A stretch of DNA of 64,000 nt from positions 62,001-126,000 of the forward strand of contig NZ_JABFUC010000004.1 of assembly GCF_022341425.1 (NCBI RefSeq). Direction: 5' to 3'. Shown here piece by piece: positions 19,201-26,442 of this stretch (positions are counted from its first letter, which is position 1; every line of letters begins with the position of its first letter). Source of the stretch: Billgrantia campisalis (GTDB lineage: Bacteria; Pseudomonadota; Gammaproteobacteria; Pseudomonadales; Halomonadaceae). A model generated the notes under the pieces. That model searched no databases. It saw only the letters and a list, made by a program, of their open reading frames with translations, and was not told the origin of the DNA. Made by a program: the position numbers and the translations under genes.

Positions 19201-19380
19201 GGCGCGGAATCGCGCATGGTGATCGGCACCGTGATCCTCTCCGGGGTGGCCGCCGCCACCCTGTTCACGCTGTTCGTGGTGCCGGTGGCCTACGACCTGC
19301 TGGCCCGCCACACCGGCTCGCCGGGGGACGTGAAACGGCGGCTGGAAGCGGAGATGGCCGAAGCCCCCAGGGAGCGCTGA
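16267..19380 (+). CDS. RND efflux pump, HAE1/AcrB-like permease
   Basis: This 1037-residue protein has full-length RND architecture: TM1 near 12-30, a large periplasmic loop, six further helices (about 335-550), a second loop and the C-terminal helix bundle (about 855-1020). Characteristic elements include FSVQRPVLATV-type N-terminus (here LSVQRPVLATVLALLIV), YPGASASVVE, and in TM4 the proton-relay aspartate pair in AIGLIVDDAIVVLEN. The substrate is probably hydrophobic drugs or detergents, as in the HAE1 class, but cannot be fixed by eye. No TolC-like partner is encoded nearby, so it must use a channel encoded elsewhere. Confidence 0.94.
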   Translation: MRLSDLSVQRPVLATVLALLIVAFGLLAMQRLPLQEYPAIDPPVVSIDTRYPGASASVVETRITQLLEDRIAGVEGIELITSSSQDGRSRINIEFGLDMDIDAAANDVRDRISGALRNLPGDADPPEVQKADSSEEVVLWLALSGEGYSVLELTDYADRYLVDGFSVQPGVSRVRVGGGREYAMRVWLDRNALAARNLTVSDVESALRAENVELPAGAIESRDRQFRVRLPRSFNQPDDFERLALTQGSDGYLVRLGDVARVEIGSVEDRSVFRANGVPMVGLGIMKQSTANVLEVSQGVQAELARIQDSLPEGMTLALNYDASVFVSGAIKQVVITLFIALGLVVVVIFLFLGNVRTTLIPAVTVPVAMIGAFMALALMGFSINLLTLLALVLAIGLIVDDAIVVLENIHRRMHDFGESPLVAAFRGTRQIAFAVIATTLVLIAVFVPLAFLQGNVGRLFTEFALTMAAAVAISSVLALSLTPMMASKILKPSMHEGRIALAVQWLLELSQRVYRFLLTWVLKARVAVLAAFVALIAATVWLADLLPSEYTPQEDRGSFIILVNGPEGATFDYVMDYMNEIEARLEPLREAGELERVLVRAPRGFGNIENFNGGFVIIGMAEWGTRRDAWTIMNEVRGKLETLPGVQAFPVMRQGFGQRISKPVAFVLGGGTYEELAEWRDTLLAHIREDNPRLVGLDSDYRETQPQLRVDIDYARAADLGVTVTEIGRTLEVLLGGRNVTRYLDNGQEYDVIVEGDRASQSSPRALDNIQVRSSRSGELIPLASLVSFTDFAGASTLNRFNRLRAITIEANLADGYSLGEALDYLEAAAAEVLPGQAQTDVAGASRDFRQASGATTFLLILGALVVFLVLAAQFESFIHPFVIMLTVPLAMSGAMLGLFVTGQSLNIYSQVGLVMLIGLAAKNGILIVEFANQLRDQGLAFRDALLDAAVTRLRPILMTAVTTMAGSIPLIVASGAGAESRMVIGTVILSGVAAATLFTLFVVPVAYDLLARHTGSPGDVKRRLEAEMAEAPRER

Positions 19381-19479
19381 GACAGGCAGCGCCCCCGATG
19401 CGCCTGATTCCCGGTGCGCCTTCTGCCGTCGCGGACTATTCTCAGGGGTGGGATCATAACCTGTGCTAGGAGGTCCCCC

Positions 19480-19944
19480 ATGAAAACAACCCTGCTCGGC
19501 GGCACGCTCGCCCTGCTATTGATCGCCTTTGGGGCCTTCGCCAACGGCCCCGCCCAGGCCGATGACCCACCGCTCTACGACCGCCTCGGCGGCCTGCCGG
19601 CCATCTCGCTGGCCGTCAGCGAGTTCGTCGATGACTTCATCCAGGACCCGCTGATCATGGCCAACCCGGCTGTGGCCGAACAGAAGACCGCCGTTGCCGC
19701 CCCCTATATCAAGTTCCAGGTGACGGCGCTGGTCTGCGAGCTAAGCGGTGGCCCCTGCCAGTACACCGGCAAGGACATGCGGGAAGCCCATGACGGGCTC
19801 GACGTCACGGCGGAAGAGTGGGATCGCATGGTGGAAATCTTCGTGGCGACCCTCGACTCCCTCGAGGTCCCCGAAGCGGAAAAGCAGGAGCTGCTCGACC
19901 TGCTCGGCCCCACCCGCGACGATATCGTGATGGCGGGCGGTTAG
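19480..19944 (+). CDS. Exported group I truncated haemoglobin
   Basis: The ATG at 19480 (TAGGAGGTCC just upstream) gives 154 residues. Residues 1-27 are a Sec signal peptide (LGGTLALLLIAFGAFANGPAQA). The globin part starts LYDRLGGLPAISLAV, as in TrHb1 proteins, and carries the family block GGPCQYTGKDMREAHDGL, whose histidine is the proximal (F8) haem ligand. Most truncated haemoglobins are cytoplasmic, whereas this one should be periplasmic. It is a single-gene unit with its own terminator. Possible roles are oxygen or NO chemistry in the periplasm; nothing in the neighbourhood decides this. Confidence 0.88.
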   Translation: MKTTLLGGTLALLLIAFGAFANGPAQADDPPLYDRLGGLPAISLAVSEFVDDFIQDPLIMANPAVAEQKTAVAAPYIKFQVTALVCELSGGPCQYTGKDMREAHDGLDVTAEEWDRMVEIFVATLDSLEVPEAEKQELLDLLGPTRDDIVMAGG

Positions 19945-19982
19945 CGTACAGCCCTGTGTGGCAGCGGTATCGGCCACGACCC

Positions 19983-20015
19983 AGCGCCCATCGAAAGACT
20001 TCGATGGGCGCTTTT
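19983..20015 (+). terminator. Rho-independent terminator of the truncated haemoglobin gene
   Basis: A perfect 13-bp stem, AGCGCCCATCGAA with its complement, closes a 4-base loop and is followed by TTTT. It starts 39 bp after the stop codon. Confidence 0.93.
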
Positions 20016-20143
20016 ATTCGGTTCATCGCAGACTGGCGTGAAAGGGGCTTGTAGCGCGCGGCGCTGCCAAAGGGGCGCCTGCTGGATGGCAAGCCGATCG
20101 CCAACGGCGGGGTGTGGCGGATTGAGCCATATACGCCGGTAAG

Positions 20144-21154
20144 TCAGTGCTTGAACATCTCTTCCAGGCTGTTGGCGAACAGCACATCGCGCATCCAGCC
20201 TTTCAGCTGATCATGGTCGGCTTGTGCGAGCCTCACCTCTACCCACTCAGGCACCTCACCAAACTTGAAGGCGAGCTGGGTGCGAATGACCTCTCGCGCT
20301 TCTTCCAGGCGGCCTTCCTGACGACCTTCCTGAAGGCCTTCCTGACGGCCTTCCTGACGGCCTACCAACCGCTCTTTCTTCACCAAATTCTCTAAGTTCT
20401 CTGCCAGCATATCTTTGTCCTCCACCAGGCTGTTGAGCCGATCCAGGTTGACCTCCGCTTCAAGCCGCTGCAAATGGCGCTTGAGCCAGCGGGTGATGAT
20501 CCGGTCTATGCGCTCTTTGTTGGGATCGGCCTGGATGATCGCCACGACACGGTCCACGGCCTGCTGCAAAGCGTCCCAGCTCTCCCCAGCGTTCTCGACG
20601 CTGAACACCCCGCTTAGCGGGGTCTGGCGTAAGCCCAGTTCCGCGTCAGTATAGCGCCCTTCGTCAACCAGGTAGTAGCGCAGGTGCGGTTGATAGACCT
20701 GCAGGAACCCCGGCGGTTCTGGCTGCACCATCTCGTAGATATCCAGCGGTGCCGTCCAGGGCTTCGAGCCGTTGTAGAGCACCACCGGAAACACCAGCGG
20801 CAGGCCTTGGCCGGGTGTGATGACCTTCTGCTTGAGTAGCTCGCTGTAAAAGCAGGCAACGTAGTGCATCAGCCGGATCGGCATGGTGCGGTCTATCGAG
20901 GACTGGAACTCCAGCAAGATGTACAGGAACACCCGCTGGGTCACACCTTCCCAGGTGATCTCGACCGACCACACCACGTCCTCGATCTTCTCCTCGAACA
21001 GCGGGGTGATGTAGTGGCCGCTGTGGTTCTTGAGCGTCGAGAAGTCCATCAGCCCAGCAATATCGCTTGGCGCGAAGCCTTCGATCAGTTGCTGCACGAA
21101 TTCGGGGTAGCTGAACAGCTCCTTGTAGCCGGTGTCGTGATGGTTGGTGGCCAT
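20144..21154 (-). CDS. Rpn-family (PD-(D/E)XK) recombination-promoting nuclease / transposase-like protein
   Basis: The start is the ATG at 21154 (AGAGGCGCC upstream); a TTG 15 bp earlier is possible. The 336-residue protein opens with HHDTGYKELFSYPEFVQQL, the typical Rpn/YhgA beginning, and carries the nuclease-fold strand YILLEFQSS (about 78-85), where the last catalytic position is Q as in many members. A Gln/Glu/Gly/Arg repeat near 265-290 (GRQEGRQEGLQEGRQEG) is encoded by a 12-bp minisatellite. Rpn proteins act in DNA processing or phage defence and their variable repeats change copy number. No transposon ends are visible. Confidence 0.85.
   Translation of the reverse strand: MATNHHDTGYKELFSYPEFVQQLIEGFAPSDIAGLMDFSTLKNHSGHYITPLFEEKIEDVVWSVEITWEGVTQRVFLYILLEFQSSIDRTMPIRLMHYVACFYSELLKQKVITPGQGLPLVFPVVLYNGSKPWTAPLDIYEMVQPEPPGFLQVYQPHLRYYLVDEGRYTDAELGLRQTPLSGVFSVENAGESWDALQQAVDRVVAIIQADPNKERIDRIITRWLKRHLQRLEAEVNLDRLNSLVEDKDMLAENLENLVKKERLVGRQEGRQEGLQEGRQEGRLEEAREVIRTQLAFKFGEVPEWVEVRLAQADHDQLKGWMRDVLFANSLEEMFKH
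20311..20358. repeat. 12-bp minisatellite within the Rpn gene
   Basis: Four consecutive 12-bp units (GGCCTTCCTGAC with two variant positions in the second) keep the reading frame and encode repeated RQEG/LQEG tetrapeptides. A fifth, diverged unit follows at 20359-20370. Confidence 0.85.
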
Positions 21155-21199
21155 GGGCGCCTCTGACAACTATAGGGCGACAGGCTATCACGCCTTCCC

Positions 21200-21625
21200 T
21201 CAGCAGTCGCCGAGGCGCTCGCCGTTGACGGTGGTGCGCATGGTCATTTCACCCATGGGGGAGTCGGCCACCACGTTGATGTTGCCTTCGACGGTCTCGC
21301 CCAGGAAGTCCATGCGACCGTCGATGTCGGCCTGGCCGCCCTCGGCGTAGCAGACCATCTGATAGTCGATGCCGTCGGCGGAGACGTTGTGCTCGAGCAG
21401 TTCGCAGTCGTCTTCCACTTCCAGGAACTGGAAGTCGGCGTCGTCTAGGTCGCCCTGGACGATGCACTCCTGGTGGGTCTCGGTCTGGTCGGGAATCGGG
21501 ATATCGCCTTCCACCGTGGTGGTGCTGGTGAACTCCCACTGCCCCGGCACGATATTGGGGCTGCCCGCCACGGCGGCGAAGGGCAGGGTCAGAGCGGCGG
21601 CGGCTAGCAGGTAACGAAACGGCAT
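21200..21625 (-). CDS. DUF3617-type periplasmic protein
   Basis: This 141-residue protein has a signal peptide (LLAAAALTLPFAAVAG) and a small mature domain with the DUF3617 pattern: an opening PGQWEFTSTTTVEG, three or four cysteines, and a C-terminal GEMTMRTTVNGERLGDC. The family is widespread in proteobacteria, secreted, and of unknown role. It is monocistronic here, between the Rpn gene and the EAL receptor gene. No functional clue is present in the neighbours. Confidence 0.8.
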   Translation of the reverse strand: MPFRYLLAAAALTLPFAAVAGSPNIVPGQWEFTSTTTVEGDIPIPDQTETHQECIVQGDLDDADFQFLEVEDDCELLEHNVSADGIDYQMVCYAEGGQADIDGRMDFLGETVEGNINVVADSPMGEMTMRTTVNGERLGDC

Positions 21626-21727
21626 GAAGTCTCTCCGGTCGATTGTCGCGGGTGGTCGAGTACCGTCCTTGGCCGGCCTCTCCGCACAGCTTAACGCAGT
21701 CGGCCGGCAATGGGGAAAGCCGCTGGA

Positions 21728-24307
21728 TCACGAGGGCGGCGAGAAGGTATAGGCATCCAGCGCCAGCTCCACCAGCGGCACCGGGCGGCCGAACAGGTAG
21801 CCCTGGTAGGCCAGGCAGCCGTTTGCCCTCAGCCACTCGTGCTGGGCGGAGGTCTCCACCCCTTCAGCGGTGACCTCGAGCCCCAGGCTTTCGGCCAGCG
21901 TAATGGTGGTCTTGACGATGGCCGCGTCTACGGAGTCATCGAGCAGGTCGTTGACGAAGGACTGATCGATCTTCAGCTGATCCAGCGGCAGGCGCTTGAG
22001 GTAGTTGAGCGAAGAGTAGCCGGTGCCGAAGTCGTCCAGGGCGAAGCGAATGCCCCGCTCGTGGAGGCCCAGCATGGTCTCGCGCACCCGCTCCGGGTCG
22101 CTCATCAGCAGGCTTTCGGTGACCTCCAGCACCAGCCGCCGGGGATTGGCCCCGGTGGCCGCCAGCACCTGCTCGACCCTGGCCACGAAGTCCGGCTGGT
22201 GAAACTGCACCGGGCTGACGTTGACCGAGATGTTCAGCGCCTCCCACTCGGGCTGGTGCGCCCACTCGGCCAGCTGGCGGCAGGCAGTCTCCAGCACCCA
22301 GTGGCCGATGGGCAGGATCATGCGGTTCTGCTCGGCCAGCGGAATGAAGTCACCGGGGGACACCATGCCGCGCTCTGGATGTTCCCAGCGCAGCAGGGCC
22401 TCCACGCCGGTGACCCGCCCCTTCACGTCCACCTGGATCTGGTAGTGCAGCTTGAGCTCGTCTCGGGCCAGGGCATGGTGGAGGTCCGCCTCCAGGCGCA
22501 CGCGCGTCATGACCGCTGCCTGCATTGCCGGATTGAAGAAACGCAGGGCGTTGCCGCCGGCGGCCTTGGCCTGCTGGAGCGCCAAATCGCCCTGCTGCAT
22601 GACACCGTCGACGCTTGCCTGCCCGCTGGCAAACAGGGTGATGCCGATGCTGCCGGTCACCGGCAGGGCCTGGCTGTCGACATCGCGGGCATCGAGGATG
22701 GCGGCCAGCAGCTTCTCGGCCAGGCGTTCGGCGATATGGGCGGCGCGATCGACGTCCGGCCCGAGGTCGTGGACCAGCAGCACGAACTCGTCGGCGCCGA
22801 GGCGGGCCAGGGTGTCGGACTCCCGCACCGCGCTCGATAGCCGCTCGGCCACCCGATGGAGCAGCCGGTCGCCCTGGAGCAGGCCCTGGAGGTCGTTGAC
22901 CACCTTGAAGTTGTCCAGGTCGATGCAGAACAGCGCCCCGTAACAGTCTGTGCGCCGGTGGCCGTTGACTACTTTGTCCAAGCGGTCGAGCAGCAGCCGG
23001 CGATTGGGCAGGCCGGTGAGCGAGTCGTAGAAGGTCAGCCGAAAATTGCGCTGCTGTATCGCGCGATGCTCGGTGATGTCGGTGGAGATGCCGCACAGGG
23101 AGTGTATCGTCCCGCCGGCGTCGCGCAGCGGCAGCTTGACCGACAGGAAAGTGCGCCTGCTGCCATCGTGGACCAGCACGTTCGTCTCTTCGGCGACGAC
23201 CTTTTCGCCCCCCTGGATGACCCGCTGGTCATTGAACCGCAGCTCGGCCACCGTGGCCGGGTCGAAGAGATCGCTATCACTCTTGCCGATGATCTCGGTC
23301 TCGGTAACCCCCAGCAGCTCGCAGGCCTTGCGGTTGGCGTACTGGTAGCGAAGATCGGGGGACTTGATGTAGATGAAGGCCTCGACGCTGTCGAGAATCG
23401 TCGCCAGCTTCTCCGTGCTGGCCTGAAGCTCGGCGGTACGCAGGACCACCTTGCGCCTGAGCAGCGCCCCCGCCACCAGGGCCACCACCAGCAGTGCCGC
23501 GAGCGCCGCCATGGCCCACCAGAGACTCGCCGGCACCAGCGGGGAAGGCTCGGCCCCGCCCCAGCGCTGCAGGGCCGCGTAGTAGGGGGAGGCGCGCGTC
23601 TGCCGCCAGCGCTCCAGGTGGTCGTCGATCCGCGCCAGCACCTGGGGATGGCGGCCGCCGGCACTGGCGTAGAAGAGCCGTGCGGGCTGAAAGAGAATCG
23701 GGGTATCCGATAGACCATACTCCCGGGCCTTCCAGTCCCCGAACAGGTGGTTGGCGACGGCGGCATCGGCCTGGCCCTCCGCCGCGGCGGCAAATCCCGA
23801 AGCGAAGTCATCCACCGGCAGCCAGGTCACCGACACCCCGAAGTTCTCGGCCAGCTGCCCCAGGTAGGCCTGCTGCATGGAGCCCTGCAGCACCGCCACC
23901 CGCTTGTCCTCCAGGTCGAGCACCGACTCCAGCGGCTCGCCCTGCCCCTGATAGACCTGCGACCAGCTGTGCAGCGCCGGCAGGCGGTGAAAATCCAGAA
24001 TCTCGGCCCGGGCCGGGGTCCAGCCCACATCCGGCAGCAGGTCGAGTTCGCCCGCCTCGAGCTCGTCGAGGCACGCCTGCCACCGGCAGGGAACGGGCTC
24101 CAGCTGCCAGCCCTCCTCCTCGGCCATGGCCACCAGCAGGTCGCCGAAAATGCCAGAGGGTGCGCCCTGCTCGCCCAGCTGAAGCTTGGGCGGGTTGTGG
24201 TAGACCCCCACCCGCAGGGCATTCTCCGCTGCAAGCGCGGGCGAGCCAACCAGCAAAACCAGGCAAGCGCCCTTCCAGAGCACCGACCGCAGGGGAGGTA
24301 TGGACAT
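21728..24307 (-). CDS. Membrane receptor with solute-binding, PAS, GGDEF and EAL domains
   Basis: The ATG at 24307 (GAAGGGTGACAGG before it) gives 859 residues. A signal peptide (1-27) leads into a periplasmic family-3 solute-binding domain (about 30-250), then a membrane helix (about 261-283), a PAS domain (about 300-415) and a GGDEF domain whose motif is GADEF (504-508), a variant that may be inactive. The C-terminal EAL domain is complete: EALLRW, the NVSPVQF block, LDDFGTGYSS, KIDQSF and EGVET are all present. It therefore probably degrades cyclic di-GMP in response to an amino-acid-like ligand. The polarity of the response is inferred. Confidence 0.9.
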   Translation of the reverse strand: MSIPPLRSVLWKGACLVLLVGSPALAAENALRVGVYHNPPKLQLGEQGAPSGIFGDLLVAMAEEEGWQLEPVPCRWQACLDELEAGELDLLPDVGWTPARAEILDFHRLPALHSWSQVYQGQGEPLESVLDLEDKRVAVLQGSMQQAYLGQLAENFGVSVTWLPVDDFASGFAAAAEGQADAAVANHLFGDWKAREYGLSDTPILFQPARLFYASAGGRHPQVLARIDDHLERWRQTRASPYYAALQRWGGAEPSPLVPASLWWAMAALAALLVVALVAGALLRRKVVLRTAELQASTEKLATILDSVEAFIYIKSPDLRYQYANRKACELLGVTETEIIGKSDSDLFDPATVAELRFNDQRVIQGGEKVVAEETNVLVHDGSRRTFLSVKLPLRDAGGTIHSLCGISTDITEHRAIQQRNFRLTFYDSLTGLPNRRLLLDRLDKVVNGHRRTDCYGALFCIDLDNFKVVNDLQGLLQGDRLLHRVAERLSSAVRESDTLARLGADEFVLLVHDLGPDVDRAAHIAERLAEKLLAAILDARDVDSQALPVTGSIGITLFASGQASVDGVMQQGDLALQQAKAAGGNALRFFNPAMQAAVMTRVRLEADLHHALARDELKLHYQIQVDVKGRVTGVEALLRWEHPERGMVSPGDFIPLAEQNRMILPIGHWVLETACRQLAEWAHQPEWEALNISVNVSPVQFHQPDFVARVEQVLAATGANPRRLVLEVTESLLMSDPERVRETMLGLHERGIRFALDDFGTGYSSLNYLKRLPLDQLKIDQSFVNDLLDDSVDAAIVKTTITLAESLGLEVTAEGVETSAQHEWLRANGCLAYQGYLFGRPVPLVELALDAYTFSPPS

Positions 24308-24454
24308 CCTGTCACCCTTCCGAATGCATGAGATATTTGCAATATAACAACAGTTGCGGCCCGGTGGGACCGAACGTGGATTCATCACGGATTGGCTATT
24401 ACGGCCGCAAAGGCCTGCACTCATACACTATGGACTAGTTTTCTCACCACTGCG

Positions 24455-24847
24455 TCAGGGCTTCGCCATCAGGTCCGTCCGCCAGGCCCGCCAGAAGGTC
24501 ACGCCCTGAAAGACGGCGAACACCGCCTCGAACAGGGCCGGCAGCCACAGCAGGCCCGAGGCGAACAGGAAGAAGAGCGCGAAGAGCCCCCGGAACAGGA
24601 TCGACAGCAGCGCTACCAGCCGATTGTGCAGGGGCGCCAGGGCGGCCGGCAGATAGAGCAGCCCGACCACGATCATGGCCAGGCCGGCATAGCGCACCCA
24701 GGTCAGCGGATACGGCAGGTCGGCGCCCATGATGCCTAGCAGGCTGACGGGCCAGAGCCAGAGCCACAGGCCGAGCAGCACATTGAGGGCGATGCCCACC
24801 TTCATCACCCGCCGGTAGGTCGCGAACACATCGTGTGAGGTATTCAT
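24455..24847 (-). CDS. Small four-helix membrane protein, partner of the di-haem gene
   Basis: Counting from the ATG at 24847 (GGGAGCACG upstream) there are 130 residues with four hydrophobic segments (about 15-35, 46-68, 75-97 and 100-118). The sequence WVRYAGLAMIVVGLLYLPAA recurs in similar form in the protein at 30917-31294, so the two are paralogues. Both sit directly next to a membrane-anchored di-haem protein gene. The fold is DoxX-like in layout, but no family can be claimed. It may be a membrane partner or quinone-linked electron conduit for the haem protein, purely by association. It is the last gene of the leftward oxylipin-like operon. Confidence 0.75.
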   Translation of the reverse strand: MNTSHDVFATYRRVMKVGIALNVLLGLWLWLWPVSLLGIMGADLPYPLTWVRYAGLAMIVVGLLYLPAALAPLHNRLVALLSILFRGLFALFFLFASGLLWLPALFEAVFAVFQGVTFWRAWRTDLMAKP

Positions 24848-24884
24848 TATCGTGCTCCCGGGCATATTGCCCCTAGTTGCCCCT

Positions 24885-26435
24885 CTAGAACGTCAGCAGA
24901 TAGTCGAGCAGAGCCGAGCGCTCCTGCGCGGTCAGCTCGGTGCCGTAGGCATGCCCCTGGCGGCCGTTGCCGGGCTCGCTGGTATCGAAACAGAAGCCCT
25001 CTTCCAGGGGCTCGCCGGGCGTGCAGTCGGGCGCCACGAAACCGCCCTTCTCCTGATCCAGCACGTCCAGCCCGCGCACGAAGGCTGGCGGGCGCTGGGC
25101 CGGCGGCAGCAGCAGATCGTACAGGGTCGGCACGGCTCCGTTGTGCAGGTAGGGCGCCCGCAGCCAGAGTCCGTCGAGGGGCAGGTTGGCGTAGCCGTCG
25201 GTCTTGCGGAAGTGCCGGAAGCGGTAGCGCTCGTCATCCTCGAACAGGGTCAGCTGATAGCGGCGCAGGGTCTCGGTGTAGCTGTCGAGCCGGGCCGGGT
25301 CGACGCCAAGCCGGTCGTTGGGCTCGACCTGGCCAAGGTGCTCGCCTTCGAAGACGTAGCGGTCGCCGTCCTGGTAGCCGTGACAGTCGGCACAGTGGCG
25401 CATGTAGAGCGCCCTGCCGGCCTCCACGCTATCGGCGTCGGGGCGATAGGGGCTGGGCGGCGGCGCGAGGTCCAGCAGCCAGTCGGCCACCCGCTCGATA
25501 CCGGCGTGGTCGACGCTCTCCTCGGTCACCCCGGCGCCGATGGCGGCGCTCAGGTTGCGCTCCTGCAGCGAGGCGTTGTTGCCATCCCAGTGCAGGTCCA
25601 TGCCCTGGCGGGGGCGCTGCAGGAAGACGGCGGGGAAGTCGCTGGTGCCGATCCGCTCCGACTCATCCAGCTCTGCCACGTCCATGTCGAACTGGAGCAG
25701 CTTGTAGGGATTGAAGGTATCCACGCGGCCCGGCCCCCAGGGCGGCTGCTCGGCCAGCAGCGGCCCGAGCGTCGCCCGGGTCTCCAGCAGCCCCTCGCGC
25801 ACCCGGGGCAGGACCGCATAGCGCCACACCCGCCGCTCGATCCAGCCCAGCCGCTGGCCCTGGGCCTCCATCTCGTCGAGCACGCGATCCGGGGCCAGCC
25901 GCGGGTCGTCGGCGATCTCCAGCAGGAAGCCGATGAAGGCGTAGAGGTCCAGGTTGTTGGACGGCATGCCGGAGATCTGCCGCGCCGGTGCATCGGGCGA
26001 CTCGCGGACCGTCCCCACATGGCAGAGCGCACAGTTGAACCAGGCGATCTCCACGCCGCGCACCTCCCGCGTGCCGAGGCCGATGGGCAGATCCCCGCGG
26101 CTCGACTCGTCGCCCGGCGCGTAGAGAAAGCCGAATACCTCGTAGTGCCGGTCGCCGAAGACTTCCGGGAAGAGGCCCGGCAGTACCCGCCACATCCGGA
26201 CCGGCAGCCCGCTGACTTCGCTGCCGATGGAGCCATGCCGGAAGTGGGTCTCCGGATCGGCGTAGTGACGCACCGACTCGCCGCTGTAGCGCCACAGGGT
26301 GGGCACGCCGATCGCCAGGACCAGCCCCCCGGCCACCACCACGACCAGGGCGAGCAGGGTCAGCGGCAAGCGCCGCCAGCGTCGGCGGCGGGCCTCCTGT
26401 TGCACGGCGGTGACGGGCGGCTCCTGTCGTCTCAT
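24885..26435 (-). CDS. Membrane-anchored RoxA-like di-haem c protein (candidate fatty-acid oxygenase)
   Basis: This 516-residue protein has a single N-terminal anchor (about 24-44) and a periplasmic body with two covalent haem sites, CALCH (135-139) and CADCH (348-352). Segments MDLHWDGNNASLQERNLSAA and LWLRAPYLHNGAVPTLYDLL match what I know of RoxA-type rubber oxygenases and the Pseudomonas di-haem fatty-acid dioxygenases (PA2077/PA2078), which oxygenate oleate in the periplasm. Simple electron-transfer cytochromes do not carry these blocks. It follows the OYE gene by 7 bp and has a second copy at 31316. The oxygenase role is inferred from resemblance; a peroxidase or electron carrier remains possible. 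Confidence 0.75.
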   Translation of the reverse strand: MRRQEPPVTAVQQEARRRRWRRLPLTLLALVVVVAGGLVLAIGVPTLWRYSGESVRHYADPETHFRHGSIGSEVSGLPVRMWRVLPGLFPEVFGDRHYEVFGFLYAPGDESSRGDLPIGLGTREVRGVEIAWFNCALCHVGTVRESPDAPARQISGMPSNNLDLYAFIGFLLEIADDPRLAPDRVLDEMEAQGQRLGWIERRVWRYAVLPRVREGLLETRATLGPLLAEQPPWGPGRVDTFNPYKLLQFDMDVAELDESERIGTSDFPAVFLQRPRQGMDLHWDGNNASLQERNLSAAIGAGVTEESVDHAGIERVADWLLDLAPPPSPYRPDADSVEAGRALYMRHCADCHGYQDGDRYVFEGEHLGQVEPNDRLGVDPARLDSYTETLRRYQLTLFEDDERYRFRHFRKTDGYANLPLDGLWLRAPYLHNGAVPTLYDLLLPPAQRPPAFVRGLDVLDQEKGGFVAPDCTPGEPLEEGFCFDTSEPGNGRQGHAYGTELTAQERSALLDYLLTF

Positions 26436-26442
26436 GGCGGCC

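Noticed and set aside
17440..19311. Long leftward frame opposite the RND pump
   Set aside because: Composition-driven shadow; the RND reading has all family motifs.
15110..19380. A complete tripartite efflux operon
   Set aside because: Adaptor and pump are present, but no outer-membrane channel gene follows; the next gene is a truncated haemoglobin with its own ribosome site.
20144..21154. Insertion sequence transposase
   Set aside because: Although Rpn proteins are often labelled transposases, no inverted ends or target duplication can be seen.
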